Positions 34,729 through 40,499 of a DNA stretch of 40,499 nt are shown here, piece by piece. Both the position numbers and the translations under genes were made by a program. The stretch's first letter is position 1. Each line of letters opens with the position of its first letter. The notes under the pieces were generated by a model that saw only the letters and a list, made by a program, of their open reading frames with translations, was not told the origin of the DNA and searched no databases. Source of the stretch: Amycolatopsis sp. (GTDB taxonomy: Bacteria; Actinomycetota; Actinomycetes; Mycobacteriales; Pseudonocardiaceae); assembly GCF_025464955.1 (NCBI RefSeq), contig NZ_JAODNM010000122.1:1-40499 (forward strand), written 5' to 3'.

Positions 34729-35105
34729 ACCGCAAGACGGAAAAAGAAAAACAGGAATAGAAAGAAACGCGTCCATCGCTGCCCAGCAAACCCCGCTCAA
34801 CAGCTACCTCAAACGCCGTCGGGGAACTTATCGCCCGGTCCCGCCTTGCGTTAATCACGGTTACCGAAACGTGACAACGTTACACATGCGCCAATTGCTA
34901 CTTTTCACATGTTTTTATACGAGGAGTGGCGAGCAGAACCGTAAAAATAAGACATACATCCACTAACGGGGCAAAAATTCAGAGACCCACATCACATCAA
35001 TCACACATCGCCACATACGTCCATATGGCCCAGCGATTCGGGCAAACAAGACACAATGCCGATGCATCACCTGCGCGCACGACTTCATCGCTTCGGACCG
35101 AGAGC
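34729..35105. other. AT-richer gap between rhs and the IS21 element
   Basis: No convincing gene. It should carry the rhs promoter on the reverse strand. 34860-35060 is clearly AT-richer than its neighbours. A homopurine tract (forward strand) lies at about 34738-34770. Confidence 0.4.
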
Positions 35106-35144
35106 TGCCAGCGGACATGAAAAAATCCGGGTGGGCGGACAGTT
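35106..35144 (+). repeat. IS21 left terminal inverted repeat
   Basis: 39 bases starting TGCCAGCGGACATGA and ending GGGCGGACAGTT; pairs with 37621-37659. Confidence 0.85.
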
Positions 35145-35291
35145 TGGTCCGGATAGGCGGACATGAAATCTCCGGGTCTATGGACATGAGATCTCCGGGA
35201 CACGCCTGACATCAATGCAGGTAGGGACCCTCCGGCGGGGTTGGCTCTGGTTGCTGACAGTTGCCAACCCTCTCGGTGCCGAAGGAGTCCC

Positions 35292-36788
35292 TTGACCAAG
35301 TCTGACAGGAAAATCATGGACATTCTGGAAGCGTTCGACATGACACGCTGTGCGCACTCCGCAGCGGAACTCGCGGGGGTCGACGAGAAGACCGTCGCCC
35401 GCTACGTCGCGATCCGCGACGCCGGCGGCGACCCGTTCACCCCGACCCGGCGCGTCCGCGGCATCGACCCGTACCTGGACAAGATCGAAGAGCTGGTGAC
35501 GAACTCGGAAGGCCGGGTTCGCGCCGACGTCGTGCACCAACGACTGATCGCGATGGGATTCACCGGCACCGACCGCACCACCCGGCGCGCGGTCGCCGAG
35601 GCGAAAGCAGCGTGGAAAGCAGGGCATCGCCGCAAGTACCGGCCGTGGACCCCCGAGCCGGGGATGTGGATGCAGTTCGACTGGGGCGAAGGCCCCCGCG
35701 TCGGCGGGCGACGCACACAACTGTTCTGCGCCTGGCTGTCCTGGTCGAGGTTCCGCGTAGTGCTGCCGGCATGGGACCAGACGCTGGGCACTCTAGTGTC
35801 CTGCGTGGACGCGACTCTGCGCAGAATCGGTGGTGCACCAACGTATCTGCTGACCGACAATGCCCGGACGGTGACGATGGACCGGGTCGCCGGAGTCCCG
35901 GTGCGTCACCCTCAGATCGTCGCCGCGGGCCGGCACTACGGCTGCAAAGTGGAGACGTGCGAGCCGTTCGACCCCGAATCCAAGGGCGGCGCCGAGCACA
36001 CCGTCAAGATTGCCAAAGCGGACCTGGTGCCCACCACAGCGAACCTGCTGCCCGCCTACTCCACGTTCACCGACCTCGCCGACGCCTCCGTCGAGTGGTG
36101 CGAGCGGGTCAACGCCCGCACCCACCGCGAAGGCGGGACCGCCCCGGATATCCGGCTGGCCACCGAACGCCTGCAGCTGCACGTCCTGCCCGCCGAACCG
36201 CACGCGATCGCACTCGGTGAGGAACGCCTCGTCGACGACGACCAGACGATCCGGTTCGGGTCGGTGCGCTACTCGACCCCCGACGGGCACCAGGGCAGCA
36301 AAGTCTGGGCCCGTGTCAACGGCGACGAGCTGGTCATCGTCGGGGACACCACCGCCGGGCTCACCGAGATCGCCCGGCATGTGCTGTCCACCCCGGGTTC
36401 TCCGCGCATCGACGATGCGCACTACCCGCACCACCCCGGCGGGAACCTGCCCCGCCCACCGAAAATCAGGGCACGAACCCCCGAAGAGGTCGCGTTCCTC
36501 GCCCTGGGCGAGGGTGCTCGTCGGTGGCTGGTCGAAGCCGCGTCGACCGGGGTGACACGGATCCGGGTCAAGATGGCCAAAGCGGTTGAGTTGGCGGCGA
36601 TCCTGGACTCCAGCCGGGTCGACGATGCGCTCGGGCTGGCGGCGATCGCGGGCCGGTTCGCCGAGGACGACCTCGCCTCGATCCTGGACCACCTGACCGC
36701 CTCCGGGCCGCCCAGCGACGTCGTGGTGGCCGATGAGGCCCACTCCGCGCAGCCGGGCACCAGCGGCTGGGAGGTGTTCGGCCAGTGA
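35292..36788 (+). CDS. istA: IS21-family transposase IstA
   Basis: 498 residues from the TTG at 35292, which has AAGGAG at 35282-35287. The open frame starts earlier, but the upstream part lies in the terminal repeat region. An N-terminal HTH (ILEAFDMTRCAHSAAELAGV) is followed by the rve integrase core: Asp130 (WMQFDWGEG), Asp189 (YLLTDNART) and Glu235 (ESKGGAEHTVK), the DDE triad. The C-terminal part follows the family pattern. The triad is intact. The stop overlaps the istB GTG by four bases (GTGA). Confidence 0.95.
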   Translation: MTKSDRKIMDILEAFDMTRCAHSAAELAGVDEKTVARYVAIRDAGGDPFTPTRRVRGIDPYLDKIEELVTNSEGRVRADVVHQRLIAMGFTGTDRTTRRAVAEAKAAWKAGHRRKYRPWTPEPGMWMQFDWGEGPRVGGRRTQLFCAWLSWSRFRVVLPAWDQTLGTLVSCVDATLRRIGGAPTYLLTDNARTVTMDRVAGVPVRHPQIVAAGRHYGCKVETCEPFDPESKGGAEHTVKIAKADLVPTTANLLPAYSTFTDLADASVEWCERVNARTHREGGTAPDIRLATERLQLHVLPAEPHAIALGEERLVDDDQTIRFGSVRYSTPDGHQGSKVWARVNGDELVIVGDTTAGLTEIARHVLSTPGSPRIDDAHYPHHPGGNLPRPPKIRARTPEEVAFLALGEGARRWLVEAASTGVTRIRVKMAKAVELAAILDSSRVDDALGLAAIAGRFAEDDLASILDHLTASGPPSDVVVADEAHSAQPGTSGWEVFGQ

Positions 36789-37557
36789 GCAGCCCCAAAG
36801 CCCCCGCCCTGCCCGACGAGCTGGACGGTGTCCTGCGCCGGATGCGACTGCCTTACCTGCGCAAAGCCGCCCCCGACGTCCTGGCGACCGCGCGGGCGCA
36901 ACGCTGGGACCCCGCCGAGGTGCTCCGCGTCCTGCTCGGCGAGGAGGTCACCGGCCGCAACTCCGCGACCCGGCGAATGCGGCGCAAAACCGCGAACTTC
37001 CCCACCGGCAAGACGTTCTCGTCCTGGCGCGCGGAGGGTCCTCGATCACCGAAGCCACCCAGAACTCACTGTCCACACTGGAATGGATCGGACGGCACGA
37101 GAACTTGGCCGTCGCGGGGCCGTCGGGCACCGGAAAGTCGCATTTCGTGGAGGCGCTCGCGCACGCGGCGATCGAGAACGACCTGCGGGTGTCCTGGTTC
37201 ACGCTGGAGACCCTGACCGCCGCGGTCGGCAAAGCCAAGGTCGACGGGTCGGTGGCTCGGACGATCTCCCGGATCTGCGGGTGCGATCTGATCGTGGTTG
37301 ACGATATCGGGATGCTGCCCGCTGGACAGGAGGCCGCTGAGGCGTTCTACCGGATCATCGACGCCGCTTACGAACGTCGTTCGATCGCGGTGACCAGCAA
37401 TATCCATCCCAGTGGTTTCGATTCGATCATGCCGAAAACCCTGGCCACAGCCACGGTCGACAGGCTACTTCACCACGCCCACCTGGTCACCACGAAAGGT
37501 GAGAGTCACCGTCTCGCCGAAGCTATCGCCGGCAAGGGGGTGGTCGCCTTGAGTTAG
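36785..37557 (+). pseudogene. istB: IS21-family helper ATPase IstB, frameshifted
   Basis: Frame 2 gives VSSPKAPALPDELDGVLRRM through FPTGKTFSSWRAE. Frame 1 then continues SSITEATQNSLSTLEW, GPSGTGKS (Walker A), LIVVDDIGM (Walker B) and TSNIHPSG to the TAG at 37555-37557. The crossover is the GGG at 37036-37038: GGGG would give RAEGSSITEA and restore one protein of about 257 residues, the normal IstB length. IstB assembles on target DNA and helps IstA choose sites. With the frame broken the element cannot move on its own. Confidence 0.85.
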
Positions 37558-37620
37558 CCGACCGTCCGGAGAACTGCTGTCCATCAGCCAGGAGAAGTCC
37601 TGCCCGCCAGCCCTGAGATC

Positions 37621-37659
37621 AACTGTCCGCCCGCCCGGAGTTCCCGATGACCGTTGACA
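37621..37659 (-). repeat. IS21 right terminal inverted repeat
   Basis: Read on the reverse strand: starts TGTCAACGGTCATCGGG and ends GGGCGGACAGTT, matching the left end. Confidence 0.85.
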
Positions 37660-38045
37660 GACACCTGGGTCAATACCAGCTTCGATTGGCTGTCATACCG
37701 TAGCGGAGCTCCTCGCACGTTCCGACGTGAAGAAGGCACCCTCATCCGCGCCGAGATCGTTGATGACCGCTACAGACACTATCTTTCCCAGGCGAAATCG
37801 ACAGGATGGCGGCACGATCAGAACCAAGCCCGCTCGACGTCTGACCTGACCGCGCCTTCAGGGCTGCTCTCAAGTATCGCGAGTCCTCAAAGTTTGGACG
37901 GTCGAGTCCTCCAGCACCGTGCACGACCCATGGTTCCGGACCGTGCGCCCGACCTTCGACATTCCGGAGGAAACCTGACCAGCTATAGGGGCTCCGCGTG
38001 ACAGAATCAGCACGCTACAGAGGCACGAGATGAGGAGTCGTCACC
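37660..38045. other. gap between IS21 and the next gene
   Basis: One open frame of about 115 residues starts inside the IS end and runs to 38001. Its first half (SFDWLSYRSG, IVDDRYRHYLSQ) is protein-like but it has no start of its own. It may be the tail of a gene cut by the element. GAGGAG at 38032-38037 serves the next gene. Confidence 0.35.
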
Positions 38046-38861
38046 GTGGACCAGCTGAAGTTCGACCCGGGGCTCGGGACGTACAGCGTGAACGTCGCCC
38101 CAGAAAGCCTGTGGATCTCTAAAGGGATGGGTGCGCCCTACTTCCAGCTCCAGCTGGAAGTGGGCATCCCGGAGATCGGCGAGAAAGCGGGTCAACTGCT
38201 ATACCTCGACACGACCGTCCATGCCCAGCAAAGCAACGGTCCGCGGGTCCCACTCGCGTCGACGAACGTATCGGTCCCTTTTGTACCGACCGGCGAGACG
38301 CGACGCCATCATCTGCAGTACCTGATCACGAACGCTCAACTGCTAGCACTCGAACATAGCCGCACCGGTGACCTGCGCTTGGAGCTGCAGATCCGCGGGT
38401 TCCTGCCGCAGGCGTCCGGCTTTCCCGGCGGTCCCGAGACCACTCTGCACATCAGCGTCGCCGAAAGCACGTGGCGCCAACAACTTGCCAGCCTCGGCCG
38501 CACGCTCGGTGTGGACATGGTGATCCCCTTCCCAGCGGATGACGAGCCAAGTGGGGCCGTCACCGACTTCCTGCGTGAGGCTCAGCGGCTGCTCGGTGGG
38601 CGCGACATCGACAGCGCGATGCTGCAGGTACGTAAGGCCCTCGAAACCATCAAGACGACCAGCAGCTGGACCTGGCCTGGGAACAAGAACAAGGTCGACC
38701 GCACGGCCGACGAGCGGTGGTCCTTGATCCGCTCGGCGTTGGAGGACCAAGCCAGCGGCGCAATGCATGGCGACGCCGGCACGAAGGACTACACCTACAC
38801 CCGCGCCGAGGTCGAGACGTTGATCGGTATGACTGCTGCTCTGGTCCGCGTCATTCACTGA
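38046..38861 (+). CDS. two-domain hypothetical protein with HEPN-like tail
   Basis: 271 residues from GTG at 38046 (GAGGAG eight bases upstream). The N-terminal half (about 1-150) is beta-rich (YFQLQLEVGIPEIG, LLYLDTTVHAQQ, LRLELQIRGFLPQ). The C-terminal half is helical: DFLREAQRLLGGRDIDSAMLQ, VRKALETIK, RWSLIRSALEDQ, ASGAMHGDAG, TLIGMTAALVRVIH. The repeated pattern of a helix with xxxARKALE and a later SGAMHG resembles HEPN/Abi-C-type domains of defence proteins, but I do not see the canonical RxxxxxH. The family is not named with confidence. Confidence 0.8.
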   Translation: MDQLKFDPGLGTYSVNVAPESLWISKGMGAPYFQLQLEVGIPEIGEKAGQLLYLDTTVHAQQSNGPRVPLASTNVSVPFVPTGETRRHHLQYLITNAQLLALEHSRTGDLRLELQIRGFLPQASGFPGGPETTLHISVAESTWRQQLASLGRTLGVDMVIPFPADDEPSGAVTDFLREAQRLLGGRDIDSAMLQVRKALETIKTTSSWTWPGNKNKVDRTADERWSLIRSALEDQASGAMHGDAGTKDYTYTRAEVETLIGMTAALVRVIH

Positions 38862-38894
38862 TGCGCAGTGCAGTCTGCGCTCACCTGGACTCGT

Positions 38895-39056
38895 TCACTT
38901 CGGCTTGCGTACCGAGCCACGCGCTCGTGAGCGGGATTCCAGGTATCGCCACATATGGGGATACCTGAAGACCGAGCGCACGCCGATTCCCAGCGCGGCG
39001 AGCCCTCCGCCAACGCCGAGCGCGGGGATCTGGAGATGGGTGACGAAATTCCACAT
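38895..39056 (-). CDS. 53-residue membrane peptide
   Basis: A short gene: ATG at 39056, AGGAG six bases upstream, TGA at 38897-38895. MWNFVTHLQIPALGVGGGL, then a hydrophobic stretch (ALGVGGGLAALGIGV, residues about 12-26), then a basic tail (RYPHMWRYLESRSRARGSVRKPK). It resembles the small membrane-plus-basic-tail proteins found in actinobacterial conjugative elements, but is too short to assign. It is divergent from the HTH regulator, with both operators between the two genes. Confidence 0.6.
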   Translation of the reverse strand: MWNFVTHLQIPALGVGGGLAALGIGVRSVFRYPHMWRYLESRSRARGSVRKPK

Positions 39057-39165
39057 GGGGACTCCTGAAGGTGCGGTTCGAGGTTCACCACAGCCTTCCG
39101 CCGACCTCCGTCATCGGCGACCGTCTTCGTCCTTTAGCCCCCCACTGGGGTGCCACTTTTCCCTG

Positions 39166-39184
39166 TGTCAAGCCTACCCTGACC
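39166..39184. promoter_or_regulatory. operator-like site, half-degenerate copy
   Basis: TGTCAAGCCTACCCTGACC matches the core of the palindrome at 39267-39285 in 16 of 19 positions, with the left arm and spacer exact. It lies nearer the 53-residue gene, 110 bases from its ATG. Confidence 0.6.
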
Positions 39185-39262
39185 CGGTCGAGGCAAAACC
39201 GCAGGCAGGAGAGGCAGGCTTCCTTTCCTGTGGATCTGACCTCGTCAAGGCAACCCGGATTT

Positions 39263-39289
39263 AAGCTGTCAAGCCTAGCTTGACAGCTT
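39263..39289. promoter_or_regulatory. perfect palindromic operator
   Basis: AAGCTGTCAAGC (39263-39274), CTA, GCTTGACAGCTT (39278-39289): 12-bp arms without a mismatch. It contains a TTGACA box on each strand and lies 25 bases before the ATG at 39315. It is probably the autoregulatory site of the HTH protein downstream. Confidence 0.75.
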
Positions 39290-39314
39290 GACCAACTTCG
39301 CGGAGTGTTTCGTC

Positions 39315-39806
39315 ATGAGCAAGACGTACCGGAACACCCTCCGCGCGCACGCGGAGTCCTTGGCCATGCTCAGTCGGGCGTACACGGATCTGGCGCGTCA
39401 GCACCGCGTCGTTGCCGACGCCGCCGCTCGGGGAAAACGGCAGCCCACCGCAGAAAGCGACTTCAGTGAGTGGATCTTCCGCGCCTGCGAATTCGCGGCG
39501 GCCGCGGAACGCGAGCTCGCACTCGAGATCGAACTCGCTCGCACATTCGGAGTCACCTGGGACGAGATCGCCGACGCGCTCGGCGTCAGCCGGCAAGCAG
39601 CGTGGGAGCGATTCGCGAAGCAATCCCGCTGGAACAACACCAGGCGCCTATCCCAGGCGAATCAGGCACGCCGAGCCAGCCTGCTTCACGACCTCCGCAA
39701 GCGCATCGGCGACGACGACGAAAAACTGCTGGCCTTCGAGCAGTGGAGCAGCCTGCACCGAAACCCGTCATCGATAGAAGGCCCCGCGACAGGAGCTCCG
39801 CCATAG
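39315..39806 (+). CDS. HTH regulator-like protein
   Basis: 163 residues (ATG at 39315, CGGAG nine bases before). A long helical N-terminus (AESLAMLSRAYTDLARQH, EFAAAAERELALEIEL) is followed by an HTH at about 94-113: TFGVTWDEIADALGVSRQAA, with WERFAKQSRWNNTRR after it. The tail is Pro/Ser-rich. The HTH type is shared with small actinobacterial regulators whose helix reads TWxEIAxALGVSRQAAWxRF. The palindrome directly upstream suggests autorepression. No enzymatic domain is visible. Confidence 0.85.
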   Translation: MSKTYRNTLRAHAESLAMLSRAYTDLARQHRVVADAAARGKRQPTAESDFSEWIFRACEFAAAAERELALEIELARTFGVTWDEIADALGVSRQAAWERFAKQSRWNNTRRLSQANQARRASLLHDLRKRIGDDDEKLLAFEQWSSLHRNPSSIEGPATGAPP

Positions 39807-40318
39807 ACAGGATCAATCCCAGCACCTGAATCCATAACGGACTGAACCTCGGGATGCGCCCGACGGTCGCGGGCCAGCCCGGTGTTCTGCTCCACAGACA
39901 CTACGACCGAGCGGATAATCGTTGCCAAGACGCACGCTTCGGGGATGTCCTGGCCGAACGCCTCCAGCGCCACGGTCTCCGGCTCCGGCCCACCACGCAC
40001 CTCGAAGTCGAGCTGCCCGCTCCACCAGCTCGGTGTCGGCGCCCCAGGCGCAACGCGACGCATCGCTCGACTGGAACCGGCCGGCCGCGACGCCGCAGAC
40101 GATCACGTGCGAATGCAGAGTCGCGGCCCACCCCAAATCCGACTAGCCATTCGTGCAAGACGCGCGCCACCCTGCTGCAGCGTCGAAGACCAATTCGATG
40201 AGCATCTCCTCGCGCCAGAGTTACGCCAGGATTGTGCCCGACGCACGAGCCCGCCGATGACGCGAACAGCGCCGTAGCAAGGTAAACTCGACATGAGCGC
40301 GCTTGGCCGACGCTCTTG
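39807..40318. other. gap with coding-like remnants on the reverse strand
   Basis: No complete gene. On the reverse strand, two frames carry protein-like pieces, for example SHVIVCGVAAGRFQ, then LDFEVRGGPEPETVALEAFG and EACVLATIIRSVVVSVEQN. Together they look like one gene broken by an indel around 40020-40060. No family recognised. Confidence 0.3.
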
Positions 40319-40369
40319 CCCCGCGGGTTGTCAATCCGTCCAGTGTCCGTTCGAGTCGGACCGGGGGTA
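40319..40369 (+). other. tRNA-like 3' half (possible tRNA relic or attachment site)
   Basis: GCGGG-TTGTCAA-TCCGT (40323-40339) is an anticodon-type arm with a GTC triplet. A five-base spacer follows, then GTCCG-TTCGAGT-CGGAC (40345-40361), a correct T arm, then CGGGGGT and A. Spacings match a canonical tRNA 3' half. No acceptable D arm or 5' acceptor strand lies upstream; instead CCCCG (40319-40323) could pair with CGGGG (40362-40366). A functional tRNA gene is unlikely. Confidence 0.4.
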
Positions 40370-40416
40370 CCGATAAGGCCAGGTCAGAGGTTTGTGGCAC
40401 CTCCTCCCCTGGTCGC

Positions 40417-40449
40417 TAGACTGACCGTAGCCAGAACTTAGCCAGAACT
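40417..40449 (+). promoter_or_regulatory. promoter and tandem 11-bp operator for the edge gene
   Basis: TAGACT (40417-40422) is a -10 candidate, with TTGTGG at 40392-40397 as a poor -35. Two perfect copies of TAGCCAGAACT (40428-40438 and 40439-40449) lie one helical turn apart at the expected transcription start. Confidence 0.5.
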
Positions 40450-40481
40450 AAGTGACGGCGATGGTCGGGGAGGGCCACACC

Positions 40482-40499
40482 ATGGCACGTACACCTATG
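40482..40499 (+). CDS. start of a gene cut by the window edge
   Basis: ATG at 40482 with GGGGAGG at 40467-40473 reads MARTPM and leaves the window. Strong ribosome site and the promoter above make it a real gene start; the product cannot be named. Confidence 0.6.

Larger units (their letters stand above)
35106..37659 (+). mobile_element. IS21-family insertion sequence, 2554 bp
   Basis: Bounded by related terminal inverted repeats beginning TGCCAGCGGACAT (left, 35106) and TGTCAACGGTCAT (right, reverse strand from 37659), 30 of 39 bases identical. Further GGACATGAxATCTCCGGG units sit inside the left end (35158 to 35200), the multiple transposase sites usual for IS21. It carries istA and istB with a four-base overlap. 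I see no direct target duplication at the flanks. The istB frame is broken, so the copy is probably inactive unless the indel is a sequencing error. Confidence 0.88.

Noticed and set aside
35793..36743. A 316-residue reverse frame under istA
   Set aside because: Antisense shadow of an intact DDE transposase.

Overview
The window is high-GC actinobacterial DNA. GTG and TTG starts, strong GC bias at third codon positions, F420-dependent enzymes, a candidate leaderless promoter and a chaplin-like peptide suggest a filamentous actinomycete, perhaps of the Pseudonocardiales. The genus cannot be fixed from the sequence alone. The region is accessory in character: several intact modules are separated by truncated and frameshifted gene remnants and by insertion-sequence DNA.

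Layout. 1-2.8 kb is a gene graveyard with a PIN-like protein, NACHT-like pieces, the HTH of a LuxR regulator broken by a 10-bp tandem duplication, and a frameshifted helical protein. 2.8-9.3 kb is a redox/detoxification cluster: an SDR, an F420-dependent LLM oxidoreductase translationally coupled to an NAD-epimerase-like SDR, a rhodanese fragment, a haloalkane dehalogenase homologue whose catalytic His is replaced by Gln, a Ddn-like F420H2-dependent protein, and an SDR stub divergent from a TetR regulator. 9.3-14.9 kb holds a small secreted chaplin-like peptide, several membrane or secreted proteins (some frameshifted), and two genes sharing a related core motif. 14.9-15.7 kb is an exonuclease fragment joined to a decapitated membrane-protein gene at a sharp junction.

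16.1-22.0 kb is a tightly overlapping three-gene operon: a membrane-anchored TerB-N/TerB/TerB-C protein, a DUF2791 (BrxD-like) P-loop ATPase and an Lhr/BrxHI-like superfamily II helicase. It resembles a defence or DNA-processing module, and I see no BREX methyltransferase or PglZ gene in the window. 22.3-24.0 kb is AT-richer, with a membrane protein and an inactivated IS481-type transposase remnant.

24.1-34.7 kb is one giant secreted Rhs/YD-repeat protein (about 3440 residues) with a DNRLRE-like domain, three LamG-like repeats and a C-terminal HExxH putative metallopeptidase toxin. It is followed by an overlapping 92-residue zinc-ribbon gene, the likely immunity partner. 35.1-37.7 kb is an IS21-family element with recognisable terminal inverted repeats, an intact istA and a frameshifted istB.

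37.7-40.5 kb looks like the edge of another mobile or regulatory region: a protein with a possible HEPN-like tail, a 53-residue membrane peptide gene divergent from an HTH regulator with a perfect 12-bp-arm palindromic operator and a second related site, a tRNA-like half structure, and a new gene starting at the window edge behind an 11-bp tandem repeat.

Several frame breaks lie in or beside short G/C runs. They could be real mutations or sequencing indels, and the reads should be checked before these genes are declared dead.
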